Shown: piece after piece, positions 20,355-29,246 of the stretch
Layout: each line of letters starts with the position of its first letter
Numbering within the stretch: the first letter of the stretch is position 1
DNA from: Corynebacterium occultum
GTDB taxonomy: Bacteria; Actinomycetota; Actinomycetes; Mycobacteriales; Mycobacteriaceae
Assembly: GCF_009734425.1 (NCBI RefSeq)
Contig: NZ_CP046455.1
Coordinates: forward strand, 2,046,001 to 2,110,000
Length of the DNA: 64,000 nt
Reading direction: 5' to 3'
The notes under the pieces: model-generated
The model's database searches: none
What the model saw: only the letters and a program-made list of their open reading frames with translations
Told to the model about the DNA's origin: nothing
Translations under genes and position numbers: made by a program

Positions 20355-20747
20355 ATGGCAAACCTGCCCGAGAACTTCTCCTACTCCGAAGACCACGAGT
20401 GGATCAACACCACCGCTGAGGCTGCCACCGGCAGCACTGTCAAGATCGGCATCACCTCCGTGGCAACCGACCGTCTCGGCGAGGTCGTCTTCGCCGAGTT
20501 GCCCGAGGTCGGCGACACCGTGACCCACTCCGAGACCTGTGGCGAGGTGGAGTCCACCAAGTCGGTCTCCGATCTCTACTCCCCCGTCACCGGCACCGTC
20601 ACCGCCGTCAATGACGCGGTCCACGATGACTACTCGCTCATCAACAACGACCCCTTCGGTGCGGGTTGGCTCTTCGAGGTCGAGGTCTCCGAGGCCGGTC
20701 CGTTGCAGACCGCCGATGAGTACGCCAAGGCCAATGGTGTGGCTTAA
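20355..20747 (+). CDS. gcvH: Glycine cleavage system H protein
   Basis: A 130-residue lipoyl carrier. The modification site is in [15 protein letters not shown], Lys69, and the fold-defining glycines around it are present. AGGAAGGC precedes the ATG. It shuttles the aminomethyl group from P to T protein and is reduced again by the shared lipoamide dehydrogenase. Its position just before lipB-lipA places a lipoylation substrate beside the enzymes that lipoylate it. Confidence 0.97.
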   Translation: MANLPENFSYSEDHEWINTTAEAATGSTVKIGITSVATDRLGEVVFAELPEVGDTVTHSETCGEVESTKSVSDLYSPVTGTVTAVNDAVHDDYSLINNDPFGAGWLFEVEVSEAGPLQTADEYAKANGVA

Positions 20748-20761
20748 GCCTTAAACACCTG

Positions 20762-20814
20762 AGGAACCCGCGGTGCCCCGCTTCATACCGGCATCCCGCG
20801 GGTTTTTTCTTTTC
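20762..20814 (+). terminator. Terminator after gcvH
   Basis: AACCCGCGG near 20765 pairs with the complementary CCCGCGGGTT around 20794-20803, with an imperfect inner stem, followed by a T-run TTTTTTCTTTT. Confidence 0.85.
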
Positions 20815-20879
20815 CGGGCATCTCTCCGGCAGCTGCCCTGTTCAGGTAGTGCTTTCTCTGGGAAGCATCCCCGGGGCTG

Positions 20880-20898
20880 AGTATGCTGTTCCTATTAT
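20880..20898 (+). promoter_or_regulatory. Probable leaderless promoter of lipB
   Basis: TATGCT at 20882-20887 ends 9 nt before the ATG at 20897, and no Shine-Dalgarno is present. This spacing suggests transcription starting at or next to the start codon. Inference from spacing only. Confidence 0.5.
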
Positions 20899-21661
20899 GA
20901 GTGCACCCCGTGATCCTTTCTTCCCTGCTGATAAATCCATCCGGGCCGCCACCGGACCCCTGCAGATCCGCCACCTGGGCCGGATCGGTTACCAGGAGGC
21001 CTGGGATCTCCAGGCGGAGCTGGCCGCCCAGCGGGCCCTGGGGGAGATCGGCGACACCGTCCTCGTCCTGGAACACCCCAATGTCTACACCGCCGGGAAA
21101 CGCACCCAGCCGGAGGACCGCCCCAGCAATGGGTTGCCGGTCGTCGATGTGGACCGGGGTGGGCGTATCACCTGGCATGGCCCCGGCCAGCTGGTGGTCT
21201 ACCCCATCCTGAAGCTGGCGGAGCCGGTCGACGTGGTCGACTATGTCCGCCGCCTGGAGGAGGCCCTGATCCACGTGGTCCGCCAGGCCGGTGTCAGCAC
21301 CGCAGGTCGTGTCGACGGCCGCTCCGGGGTCTGGGTTCCCGCCCATGACGGCCGTGAGGACGCCAAGGTCGCCGCCCTGGGCATCCGCATCACCCGCGGG
21401 GTGACCATGCACGGCATCGCCCTGAACTGCGCCAACACCCTGGAGTACTACGAGCACATCATCCCCTGTGGCATCACCGATGCAGGGGTGACCACTCTCA
21501 GCCGCGAACTCGGTCGTGAGGTGAGCATCGAGGAGATGACCCAGCCCTTCCTGGATGCTTTGGAGGAGGTGCTCTCCGGCCGGATGCAGGTCGCTGACCA
21601 CACCTTCGGTTCGGCACCAGACCCGAGTAAGGGGCTGGGCCGCCGGGTCCGGCAGGATTAA
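20897..21661 (+). CDS. lipB: Octanoyl-[ACP]:protein N-octanoyltransferase
   Basis: A 254-residue protein from the ATG at 20897 ([14 protein letters not shown]). It has the LipB motifs [17 protein letters not shown] near residues 85-101, [17 protein letters not shown] near 155-171 and the catalytic Cys region [14 protein letters not shown] near 190. It moves octanoate from acyl carrier protein to the lipoyl lysines of GcvH and E2, the substrate for LipA. A longer frame starting 48 nt earlier overlaps the promoter and is less likely. Confidence 0.95.
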   Translation: MSAPRDPFFPADKSIRAATGPLQIRHLGRIGYQEAWDLQAELAAQRALGEIGDTVLVLEHPNVYTAGKRTQPEDRPSNGLPVVDVDRGGRITWHGPGQLVVYPILKLAEPVDVVDYVRRLEEALIHVVRQAGVSTAGRVDGRSGVWVPAHDGREDAKVAALGIRITRGVTMHGIALNCANTLEYYEHIIPCGITDAGVTTLSRELGREVSIEEMTQPFLDALEEVLSGRMQVADHTFGSAPDPSKGLGRRVRQD

Positions 21662-21745
21662 TCAGTTCTATTCCCCTTATCAGGGGAATGTGTGCCATTC
21701 CACAGCTGTTAGACCCCTCTATTTTTGAAAGGTAGGCTGAACTTC

Positions 21746-22792
21746 GTGACTACCACTTCTGAAGGACGCAAGCTACTCCGTATCGAGGCCCGCAACTCGC
21801 AGACCCCGATCGAGGCCAAACCGAAATGGATCAAGACCTCGGTTAAGACGGGACCGGAGTACCAGGACATGAAGAAGCGCGTCTCGGGCGCTTCGCTGCA
21901 CACCGTGTGTCAGGAGGCCGGTTGCCCTAATATCCACGAATGCTGGGAGTCCCGTGAGGCGACCTTCCTCATCGGTGGCGCGAACTGCTCCCGCCGCTGT
22001 GATTTCTGCCAGATCAACTCCGCCAAGCCGGATCCGCTGGATCGCGATGAACCTCGCCGCGTTGCCGAGAGTGTCCGCGAGATGGGCCTGAATTACTCCA
22101 CCATCACCGGTGTCACCCGTGATGATCTCGAGGATGAGGGTGCCTGGCTCTACGCCGAGGTGGTCCGCCAGATCCACGAGCTCAACCCGAACACCGGCGT
22201 GGAGAACCTGGTGCCGGACTTCTCCGGTAAGCCGGATCTGCTGCAGGAGGTCTTCGAGTCCCACCCGGAGGTCTTCGCCCACAACCTGGAGACCGTGCCG
22301 CGCATCTTCAAGCGCATCCGCCCGGCCTTCCGTTATGAGCGTTCCCTGGATGTCATCCGTCAGGCCCGTGACTTCGGTCTGATCACCAAGTCCAACCTGA
22401 TCCTGGGCATGGGTGAAACTGAGGAGGAGGTCCAGTCCTCGCTGCGTGACCTCCACGAGGCCGGCACCGACATCATCACCATCACCCAGTACCTGCGCCC
22501 CGGCCCGCTCTACCATCCCATCGACCGCTGGGTGAAGCCGGAGGAGTTCGTGGCTCACTCCGAGTACGCCAAGGAACTTGGTTTCGCAGCCGTCATGTCC
22601 GGGCCCCTGGTTCGTTCCTCCTACCGTGCCGGCCGCCTCTGGGCTGAGGCCATGCGCTTCCACGGTCGTGAGATCCCGGAGAACCTCAAGCACCTGGAGG
22701 TCACCTCCCAGGGCAGCACCTCCCAGGAGGCCTCCACCCTGCTGGAGAAGTACGGTCCCTCCAAGGACACCCCGGTGAACACCTTCCGTTAG
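21746..22792 (+). CDS. lipA: Lipoyl synthase (radical SAM)
   Basis: A 348-residue enzyme that inserts two sulfurs into octanoyl groups. The auxiliary cluster motif [12 protein letters not shown] and the radical SAM motif CSRRCDFC are both intact, as is the C-terminal RSSYRAG whose Ser ligates the auxiliary cluster. The GTG at 21746 follows GAAAGGTAGG at a suitable distance; a TTG 21 nt upstream is in frame but lies on the ribosome site. Follows lipB by 84 nt and belongs to the lipoylation block. Confidence 0.96.
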   Translation: MTTTSEGRKLLRIEARNSQTPIEAKPKWIKTSVKTGPEYQDMKKRVSGASLHTVCQEAGCPNIHECWESREATFLIGGANCSRRCDFCQINSAKPDPLDRDEPRRVAESVREMGLNYSTITGVTRDDLEDEGAWLYAEVVRQIHELNPNTGVENLVPDFSGKPDLLQEVFESHPEVFAHNLETVPRIFKRIRPAFRYERSLDVIRQARDFGLITKSNLILGMGETEEEVQSSLRDLHEAGTDIITITQYLRPGPLYHPIDRWVKPEEFVAHSEYAKELGFAAVMSGPLVRSSYRAGRLWAEAMRFHGREIPENLKHLEVTSQGSTSQEASTLLEKYGPSKDTPVNTFR

Positions 22793-22817
22793 GGAAGTAA
22801 CTTCGCCCTTTGCCCGC

Positions 22818-22868
22818 ACGGGGCCCCAGGGGCGCCGCGTATTCCGCGGCCCCCCTGGGGCCCCGTTT
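22818..22868 (+). terminator. Terminator after lipA
   Basis: A very stable hairpin: GGGGCCCCAGGGG-type left arm from 22820 pairs with CCCCTGGGGCCCC ending about 22864, with an inner CGCGG/CCGCG stem, then GTTTCTGGTTT. Confidence 0.8.
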
Positions 22869-22904
22869 CTGGTTTCCTGCTTTAAATCGCCTAATGTGTA
22901 TGTC

Positions 22905-23684
22905 ATGGCAGATGCGAAGAAGCAGGCCGACAAGGCCGCAAAGAAGGAGGCCCGCAAGCAGAAGCGGGCGCAGCGTAACCAGACCTGGAAACAGCTGTGG
23001 CAGGCGTTCAATATCCAGCGTAAGCAGGACAAGAAGCTCATTCCGTACATGGCCCTGGCCATCATCGGTATGGGTGCACTGTTCTTCTTCATCGGACTGA
23101 TCTGGGGCGGCCAGTGGTGGATGCTCATCCTGGGCCTGGTCCTGGGCTTCGCCCTGGCGATGTTCATCTTCACCCGCCGCCTGGAGTCCTCCATGTATGA
23201 CCGGGCCTCGGAGCAGGCCGGTTCCGCCGGCTGGGCGGTGGAGAACCTGCGTAACTCCCCCGGTGTGGAATGGCGTTCCAAGACCATGGTCGCCGCCACC
23301 ACCCAGATGGATGCCGTGCACCGTGTGGTGGGTGTCCCGGGTGTGGTGCTGGTGGGCGAGGGTGAGATGCACCGTCTGCGTCCCCTGCTCAACCAGCAGA
23401 AGAAGCGCATCAACCGGATTGCCGGTGGGGTCCCGGTCTACGAGGTCATCATCGGTGACGGTGAGGGCCAGACTCCGCTGCGTAACCTGCAGCGCGAGAT
23501 GCTGAAGCTGCCCCGCAACTACAAGAAGGCTGAGGTCGGTCCCATGGCCGCGAAGATCGAGGCCATGGATGCGGTGGCCGGTGGGGTGGGTGCCGGACTG
23601 CCGAAGGGCCCGATGCCCAAGGGTGCCAGCATGTCAGGCATGAACCGTCGTGCCCGCCGCGCCCAGGAGCGCAAGGAGAAGTAG
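22905..23684 (+). CDS. DUF4191-like membrane protein
   Basis: A 259-residue protein starting MADAKKQADKAAKKEARKQK, a strongly basic coiled N-terminus, then two adjacent membrane helices (about 45-65 and 70-90), a folded soluble domain with VVGVPGVVLVGEG and VPVYEVIIGDG, and a basic C-terminus. In actinobacteria a protein of this layout follows lipA and is classed as DUF4191; function unknown. The ATG at 22905 lies 7 nt after TAATGT, suggesting a leaderless message. Confidence 0.85.
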   Translation: MADAKKQADKAAKKEARKQKRAQRNQTWKQLWQAFNIQRKQDKKLIPYMALAIIGMGALFFFIGLIWGGQWWMLILGLVLGFALAMFIFTRRLESSMYDRASEQAGSAGWAVENLRNSPGVEWRSKTMVAATTQMDAVHRVVGVPGVVLVGEGEMHRLRPLLNQQKKRINRIAGGVPVYEVIIGDGEGQTPLRNLQREMLKLPRNYKKAEVGPMAAKIEAMDAVAGGVGAGLPKGPMPKGASMSGMNRRARRAQERKEK

Positions 23685-23707
23685 GTCCTTCGCTTCCCCG
23701 CATCAGG

Positions 23708-23756
23708 CAAGAAGCCCCTTCCCGCCCACCAGAGGTGCGGGAAGGGGCTTTTCTGC
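23708..23756. terminator. Terminator between converging genes
   Basis: AAGCCCCTTCCCGC near 23712-23725 pairs with GCGGGAAGGGGCTT near 23737-23750, followed by TTCT. Lies between the DUF4191-like gene and the RDD gene. Confidence 0.88.
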
Positions 23757-23803
23757 TTGTCCTGCGGCAAGGGGGTGCCGCCGGCAAGGTGTTTCCTAAG
23801 GGG

Positions 23804-24280
23804 TCAGCCGTGGATGACGGTGGTGCCGGTGCCACGATCGTGCATGCCGCGACCATCGGAGTCGACCAGGACCGCCGGGAGGAGGAAGGCGGTGAGCACG
23901 GTGCGCAGCAGCGCACGGATGAAGCCGACCCGGGTGCCGGGGACGTCGACACGCGCCACGCCCATGCCCAGAGCTGCCTGACCGGGGGTGCGGGCGAAGA
24001 GCCAGACCGACACCACGCCGAGGATGACGAAGATGATCAAGGTCAGAGTGGCGGTGTCGCCGAGCCAGTCGGTGAAGAGATTGATGAAGGCCGCCAGTCC
24101 CCAGGAGATCAGCCAGTCAATGACCACGCCCCAGAGACGCCGCATGACAGAAGCCAGGGCCCCCTCCCCCTTCTCCGGGAAGCCGAGCTTCTCGCCGGGC
24201 CATTTACCTGGTGCCGAGGGGTCATCGTTTTCCCCGGGGATCTGCGGCCCCTCAATCCAACTTCGCTTCTGCTTCGCCAT
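23804..24280 (-). CDS. RDD family membrane protein
   Basis: A 158-residue protein from the ATG at 24280 (MAKQKRSWIEGPQ). The polar N-terminus is followed by RRLWGVVIDWLISWG, the R-x5-D pattern of the first RDD helix, further helices (about 75-95 and 125-145), and FARTPGQAALGMGVARVD plus the C-terminal DSDGRGMHDRGTGTTV typical of the family. Function in this subfamily is not established. Divergent from glnA. Confidence 0.88.
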   Translation of the reverse strand: MAKQKRSWIEGPQIPGENDDPSAPGKWPGEKLGFPEKGEGALASVMRRLWGVVIDWLISWGLAAFINLFTDWLGDTATLTLIIFVILGVVSVWLFARTPGQAALGMGVARVDVPGTRVGFIRALLRTVLTAFLLPAVLVDSDGRGMHDRGTGTTVIHG

Positions 24281-24325
24281 GTCTACCAATCTAGTCGGCG
24301 TGGCTGGGGGTGGGAAACCACACAC

Positions 24326-24344
24326 TTTTGATAGACCGACAGAT
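24326..24344 (+). promoter_or_regulatory. AmtR-like operator candidate upstream of glnA
   Basis: TTTTGAT, six bases, then ACAGAT, compared with the C. glutamicum AmtR pattern as I recall it (TTTCTAT, N6, ATAGAT): two and one mismatches. It lies about 140 nt before the glnA start and 46 nt before the RDD start. A possible -10 box TAGAAT is at 24431-24436. AmtR represses nitrogen-starvation genes, and glnA is a known target in C. glutamicum. Confidence 0.45.
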
Positions 24345-24480
24345 ATTGTTCTAAGGTGGTAGCTGCAGTTAGGACCAGGACTGTAGGAAAGCTGGATGTG
24401 TCGCCGACAACCTGAAATCCTACTCCCACCTAGAATGAAGCTATTGCACCCCCCGCACCCGGAATCCGCAAGGAGTCACC

Positions 24481-25917
24481 ATGACCTTCAAGTCCAATGA
24501 AGAAGTCATCAAGTTCATCAAGGACGAGGGCGTTGAATTCGTCGATGTCCGCTTCACCGACGTCCCCGGCATCGAGCAGCACTTCTCGATCCCCGCCGAG
24601 GCCTTCGACGAAGACGCCGCCGAGGAGGGACTGGCCTTCGACGGCTCCTCCATCCGGGGCTTCACCACCATCGATGAATCCGACATGAATCTCCTGCCGG
24701 ATCCGCAGACCGCGAAGATCGACCCCTTCCGCTCTGCGAAGACCCTGAACATGCAGTTCTTCGTTCACGATCCCTTCACCCGCGAACCCTTCTCACGGGA
24801 TCCGCGCAACGTGGCCCGCAAGGCCGAGGAGTACCTGACCTCCACCGGCATCGCCGACACCTGCAACTTCGGTGCCGAAGCCGAGTTCTACATCTTCGAC
24901 TCCGTGCGTTACAGCGCCGAGACCAACTCCGCCTTCTACGAGGTCGACTCTGATGAGGGCTGGTGGAACCGCGGCGAGGAGCACAACCTCGACGGCAGTC
25001 GCAACACCGGCTACAAGACCCGCCTCAAGGGTGGCTACTTCCCCGTCGCCCCCTATGACCAGACCGTTGAGCTGCGCGATGAGATGGTTCGCCATCTCCG
25101 CAACTCCGGTTTCCACCTGGAGCGTTTCCACCACGAGGTGGGCACCGGTGGCCAGCAGGAGATCAACTACCGCTTCAACACCATGCTGCATGCCGCGGAT
25201 GATCTACAGACCTTCAAGTACATCATCAAGAACACCGCAGCCCGGGCCGGCAAGTCCGCCACCTTCATGCCCAAGCCCCTGGCCGGTGACAACGGCTCCG
25301 GCATGCACGCCCACCAGTCGCTGTGGAAGGACGGCAAGCCGCTCTTCCATGATGAGTCCGGTTACGCCGGCCTCTCCGACCTGGCGCGCTACTACATCGG
25401 CGGCATCCTGCACCACGCCGGCGCGGTCCTGGCCTTCACCAACCCGACCCTGAACTCCTACCACCGTCTGGTCCCGGGTTTCGAGGCCCCCATCAACCTG
25501 GTCTACTCCCAGCGCAACCGTTCCGCCGCGGTGCGGATCCCGATCACCGGTTCCAACCCGAAGGCCAAGCGCATCGAGTTCCGCGCCCCGGACCCCTCCG
25601 GCAACCCCTACTTCGGTTTCGCCGCCATGATGCTCGCCGGTCTCGACGGCATCAAGAACCGCATCGAGCCGCACGCCCCGGTGGACAAGGACCTCTACGA
25701 GCTCCCCCCGGAGGAGGCCGCCTCCATTCCGCAGGCCCCCACCTCCCTGGAAGCCTCCCTGAAGGCCCTCGAGGAGGACAATGACTTCCTCACCGAAGGC
25801 GATGTCTTCACCGAGGATCTGATCGACACCTACATCGGTCTGAAGTACGACAACGAGATCTCCCCGAACCGCCTGCGCCCCACTCCCCTGGAGTTTGAGC
25901 TCTACTACGACTGCTGA
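24481..25917 (+). CDS. glnA: Glutamine synthetase type I (GSI-beta), adenylylatable
   Basis: A 478-residue glutamine synthetase. Family sequences include the ATP-binding segment [21 protein letters not shown] near residue 263 and NRSAAVRIP near 346. The stretch [11 protein letters not shown] contains Tyr406, at the place where GlnE adenylylates this class to switch it off. GGAGTCACC precedes the ATG. Assimilates ammonium into glutamine. In this genome an accessory region of about 20 kb lies between glnA and thrC-glnE-glnA2. Confidence 0.97.
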   Translation: MTFKSNEEVIKFIKDEGVEFVDVRFTDVPGIEQHFSIPAEAFDEDAAEEGLAFDGSSIRGFTTIDESDMNLLPDPQTAKIDPFRSAKTLNMQFFVHDPFTREPFSRDPRNVARKAEEYLTSTGIADTCNFGAEAEFYIFDSVRYSAETNSAFYEVDSDEGWWNRGEEHNLDGSRNTGYKTRLKGGYFPVAPYDQTVELRDEMVRHLRNSGFHLERFHHEVGTGGQQEINYRFNTMLHAADDLQTFKYIIKNTAARAGKSATFMPKPLAGDNGSGMHAHQSLWKDGKPLFHDESGYAGLSDLARYYIGGILHHAGAVLAFTNPTLNSYHRLVPGFEAPINLVYSQRNRSAAVRIPITGSNPKAKRIEFRAPDPSGNPYFGFAAMMLAGLDGIKNRIEPHAPVDKDLYELPPEEAASIPQAPTSLEASLKALEEDNDFLTEGDVFTEDLIDTYIGLKYDNEISPNRLRPTPLEFELYYDC

Positions 25918-25938
25918 TCAAGCAGCTCCGAAAGCGCC

Positions 25939-25992
25939 GAAGAACCCGGCCTCCCCCTGAAATGAGGGGGGAGGCCGGGTTCTTTCTTTTCT
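25939..25992 (+). terminator. Terminator after glnA
   Basis: GAACCCGGCCTCCCCC (25942-25957) pairs with GGGGGAGGCCGGGTTC ending about 25982, then TTTCTTTT. It marks the end of the conserved block before the accessory DNA. Confidence 0.92.
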
Positions 25993-26044
25993 GTCCGCCC
26001 CCGACCGGTGGATGAGGGAGGCTGCTTCACGACGCCCCCACCTC

Positions 26045-26593
26045 CGGCTGTGACTTGCAGCTTTGTTTGGCGGCTTTTTAGCAACTTCAGTTGGCGGTTT
26101 TAAGCGATGTCAAAGCGGGACCGAGTAGGTCGAATAGATGATCGGAATGAGTGTTAGCCCGAATTTTTCATGTGGGGTCATGGCCCGGCAGTTCAGTGAG
26201 GGTGGCTGATTCTGGGGTCGAGAGAATCTCGGCGGGTGTTGGTGCCGGGGAAACCAGGTTCGAAGGTCCTTGAAGTAGTGGTGGCTGTGGACTGCGCGTT
26301 GATAAAAAAGGCGGGGCAACAAGGAGCCGGGGTCAGGCCGTGGATCTCAGCCGCGATAAACCGTGCTCCAGCAGCTCACGGTGAGCGGCACCGCCATCGA
26401 AGCGGATGTATAAGCGTCGGGCGTGCCGGACCACGACACCGGCGATCGATAGCATCCTGGCCCGCAGGGTTTTTGGTTCCCAGACCCACCATCGTTGCCG
26501 GGGCGTGGTTGAAGGCGGTGGTGTGGCTGCGGTGATCAGTCCTGCCCAGGTGATCAGGTTCATCGACAGCATCGCGGAGTAGGCCCACGCCTG
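26045..26593 (-). mobile_element. Truncated IS1380-like element: 3' end and transposase remnant (inverted copy A)
   Basis: On the minus strand the frame ending at 26333 encodes the last ~85 residues of the same transposase as at 34447-35876 (shared WAYSAM, MNLITW, RQRWWVWEPKTL, ELLEHGLSRLRSTA). The homology continues past the stop to about 26049 and pairs, in inverted orientation, with 35615-36160. It stops abruptly at 26593, where the IS3-type element starts. The outermost ~100 bp consist of degenerate repeats of about 23 bp, such as GCAACTTCAGTTGGCGGTTTT. Confidence 0.85.
26049..26157 (-). repeat. IS-end repeat, copy 1 of 3 (inverted)
   Basis: Begins TGTGACTTGCAGCTTTGT on the plus strand and contains two or three degenerate ~23-bp units (GCAGCTTTG...GGCGGCTTTTTA, GCAACTTCAG...GGCGGTTTTAA). 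Near-identical to the complement of 36053-36160, and recognisably similar to the complement of 45256-45354. Repeated units at an element end usually bind transposase. Confidence 0.85.
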
Positions 26594-27965
26594 AGCTTTC
26601 CCGGGTTTGATGGAGGGTGGGAAACCACGGAAGGATAGATCCTATGCCCGCCCCGAAGAAGTACTCCGACGAGCTCAAGGCCCGAGCAGTCCGCCTGACC
26701 CTCGATGCCCTCGGCGACCCGGCCACCAAACACGGCGCCTACAAGCGCATCGCAGCCCAGCTCGACCTCAACGCTTCAGACCCTGCGAGCCTGGGTCCGC
26801 CAAGCCCAGATCGACAACGGTGACCGGCCCGGCAACACCACCAGCGACGCCGAGCGCCTGGCCCAACTGGAGAAAGAAAACAAAGAACTACGTCGAGCCA
26901 ACGAGATTCTGAAGTCTGCGTCGGCTTTCTTCGCAGCGGAGCCAGGCCGCCCCTCCCGGCAGTCATCGACTTTCGTCTCTTCCCACAAGGACTGCTTCGG
27001 TGTCGAGCCGATCTGCCGGCAGCTTGCTCAAGCCGGCATCAAGATCGCACCGAGTACCGACTACGCCCGCCTGAACCACACCCCGTCCACGAGGGAGAAA
27101 CGAGACCGCGTGCTGATCAACTATCTGATCTGGTTGTTCGAGAAGAACTTCTACGTGTACGGCGCCCGCAAACTCCACGCCGTGATCAACCAGCATGAAC
27201 ATCTTGATACCCACGGCCAAGGCTCGGTCGCGCGCTGTACCGTCGAACGGTTGATGCGGATCGCGAGAATTAAAGGCCTGGTCAGAAGGAAAAACCCGAA
27301 TACAACCTATTCCGCGCCGAAGGATTCCTGCCCACTGGATCTGGTGGATAGGAAGTTCACCGCCACCCGCCCGAACCAGCTGTGGGTCGCTGACATCACC
27401 TACGTCCGTACCCATGCCGGCTGGATGTACACCGCGTTTGTCACCGACGTGTACTCCCGCAAGATTGTCGGCTGGAAGATCAGCGACACCTTGTACGCCG
27501 AATTAGCTGTGGATGCCCTGACGATGGCGATCGCCGCTAGAAGACGCGCGGGGCAGTCCGTGGCTGAGCTTGTCCATCACTGAAGATCGCGGGGTGCAAT
27601 ATCGCTCTATTGCCTACGCCACCGCCCTGGACGAGAACGAGATTGTTTCCTCTGTCGGGTCTCGTGGGGACACCTCATGACAACGCGCTGGCCGAAGCGC
27701 TCAACAGTCTTTACAAGGGCGAGGTGATCCACAATGCCAACGTCTATCCCGATGCCTGGCAGGGGATCAAAGACGTGGAGAAAGCTACCTTGGAATGGGT
27801 GGCTGGCATAACACCGAGCGCATCCACTCGAAGCTCGGGAACCGCAGTCCAAATAAGTTCGAGGCTCTGTACTGGGCCGATCATGGATCCACCACCGCTT
27901 ACGCAGCTTGACCTGAACCCAACAAAAACAGACTAACTACTCTCTAGAAAACCCGGGGCTTGACA
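26592..27965 (+). mobile_element. IS3-type element, degenerate
   Basis: Both ends contain CCCGGGTTT in inverted orientation (left arm from about 26592, right arm ending about 27965; 11 of 17 end positions match). It carries an orfA/orfB transposase with several frameshifts. No target duplication is seen, and the IS1380-like sequence cut at its left end does not resume at its right end, so a deletion or rearrangement followed the insertion. Confidence 0.8.
26644..27911 (+). pseudogene. IS3 family transposase (OrfA-OrfB), multiple frameshifts
   Basis: OrfA starts [20 protein letters not shown] with a good helix-turn-helix, then shifts frame near 26775 ([15 protein letters not shown] continues in another frame), followed by the leucine-zipper-like [15 protein letters not shown]. 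The OrfB core has the DDE region [17 protein letters not shown] and [14 protein letters not shown] frame change at about 27583 puts a TGA after LVHH, and further shifts occur near 27672 and 27805 before the normal end HGSTTAYAA at 27911. At least four lesions, so it cannot make transposase. One extra T near 26972 merges OrfA and OrfB in one frame. Confidence 0.88.
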
Positions 27966-28133
27966 TCCCCTCAAATTCCCAGTTAGCCCAGGATACGAAA
28001 AATCGGGGCCGTTGACAGTCTGCTTTGTGTGATCAATTGCTGGTCAGGAGTTTTTTCAGCCTGGACGAGATGGCCTTATATGTAAGGTATAACCGCGAAA
28101 AATTGAAAGAAGAAGTCCACAGCACACGAGCGA

Positions 28134-28676
28134 TTAGCCCTGATGTCCACGCAGCTGGCGTCGCGCCAGCTGCGCCATCTGCTCCGACTCCTTGGCGAAT
28201 GCCTCCAGCTCCTGGAGGTGCCCAGTGTCACGGTCATTCGATGCCCGGGACAGATCTACGTCCAGGAGCTGGTCAAGCCCACGACTCACCGACTCCAGCA
28301 CCTCACCCCACACCCGCCGATCCGCAGGGTCCACAACCCCGGGCGGGGCAGGCTTTGCCGCCAGGCGACGGGTCACGCTGATCCAGCTCACCCAATCCCC
28401 GAAGGCGTGGGGAATCTCTGCCCAGCTGTGGCGCTGCATGCGCTGATCGCCAGTGAGGAGGTCATTTTTGGGATCGGCATCGACATCAGCGTAGAGGGTG
28501 AGCTGGTGCTTGAGCTGATCGTGGATCTGGTCGACGGTGATCTGTCCCGCGTCGCGGTCGGAGAGTGCCTGGTCGATGATCCGACGCAGCTCAGCATGGA
28601 TAATCGTGGAGAGGGTGCTGTTGCAAAGTCGGGACAGAGACGGCGACTCCCGACTGGGGGCATCGGTCGCCCTCAC
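28134..28676 (-). CDS. Hypothetical soluble protein
   Basis: A 180-residue frame from a GTG at 28676. The composition (LRRIIDQALSDRDAGQITVDQIHDQLKHQLTL, then EIPHAFGDWVSWISVTRRL, then an acidic/Gln-rich helical C-terminus) is protein-like and predicts a mostly helical soluble product. The overlapping plus-strand frame is less plausible. No ribosome site is clear. I do not recognise a family. It lies between the decayed IS3-type element and a toxin-antitoxin pair. Confidence 0.5.
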   Translation of the reverse strand: MRATDAPSRESPSLSRLCNSTLSTIIHAELRRIIDQALSDRDAGQITVDQIHDQLKHQLTLYADVDADPKNDLLTGDQRMQRHSWAEIPHAFGDWVSWISVTRRLAAKPAPPGVVDPADRRVWGEVLESVSRGLDQLLDVDLSRASNDRDTGHLQELEAFAKESEQMAQLARRQLRGHQG

Positions 28677-28903
28677 TTCCGGAGCTCAAGAGAATGGAGA
28701 CAATGCACTCATTCCGACTCGAAAACTCAAGCGAAAATCTAGCTGAAGACCAACCGCGAGGGCTATGCACCTTCCCCCAACAAGCTGCGGTTTCTGGCGC
28801 CTCCCCGGAGCTCTCGCCGGCCCCTCACACTCCCCGCTTCAACCCTTACCTGCCCCGGATGAGTATGCCCCCTTCGTCTATCTTGGCGTGAGTTACCCCT
28901 TGA

Positions 28904-28928
28904 TTCTAGGTAGAAATCTGTGTAGATT
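28904..28928 (+). promoter_or_regulatory. Toxin-antitoxin promoter with two palindromes
   Basis: TTCTA-GG-TAGAA (28904-28915) abuts AATCT-GTGT-AGATT (28915-28928); the latter includes TAGATT (28923-28928), a -10 box 6 nt before the ATG at 28935. This is the layout of an autoregulated type II toxin-antitoxin promoter, with operators overlapping the promoter. Binding is inferred. Confidence 0.6.
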
Positions 28929-28934
28929 ATGGGC

Positions 28935-29237
28935 ATGAAGACGTTACCGATCGCCGAGGCATCACGCAGGGGCATCTCCGGCCTGATCTCCTCTGCGGAA
29001 GCAGGTCAGAAGGTTGCCCTCTCCCGCCACGGACGAGTGGTGGCTGAGATCGTCTCCGCCCAGGAGATGAACAAGCTCCGCAAAGACCGGGACACTCTGC
29101 GTGACGCGGCGCTGGTGATGGCCCGCTTTGCGACGGACTCCGGTGTTCGCACTGACCTGGACCAGGCGATGGAGGATTTTGGTCTTACCCGCGCGGAACT
29201 CGAAGCTGAACTCGCGGCCGAGATTCACTCCTTTTGA
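28935..29237 (+). CDS. Antitoxin, Phd/YefM family
   Basis: A 100-residue protein starting MKTLPIAEASRRGISGLISS. The N-terminal DNA-binding/dimer domain (about 1-50: VALSRHGRVVAEIVSAQEM) follows the Phd/YefM pattern, and the acidic C-terminal half (FGLTRAELEAELAAEI) would wrap the toxin. The toxin frame begins 9 nt after its stop. The ATG at 28935 is preferred because the upstream ATG at 28929 lies immediately against the -10 box; both are in frame. Confidence 0.85.
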   Translation: MKTLPIAEASRRGISGLISSAEAGQKVALSRHGRVVAEIVSAQEMNKLRKDRDTLRDAALVMARFATDSGVRTDLDQAMEDFGLTRAELEAELAAEIHSF

Positions 29238-29246
29238 TCTGCGCCT

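Noticed and set aside
26049..26157. Assigning the repeated end to the IS21 family (TG ends with multiple repeats)
   Set aside because: The end resembles that style, but no IstA/IstB sequence is present and the attached transposase is IS1380-like; kept as an unassigned IS end.
28143..28742. 199-codon plus-strand frame
   Set aside because: Antisense to the more protein-like minus-strand frame at 28134-28676; irregular composition and no ribosome site.
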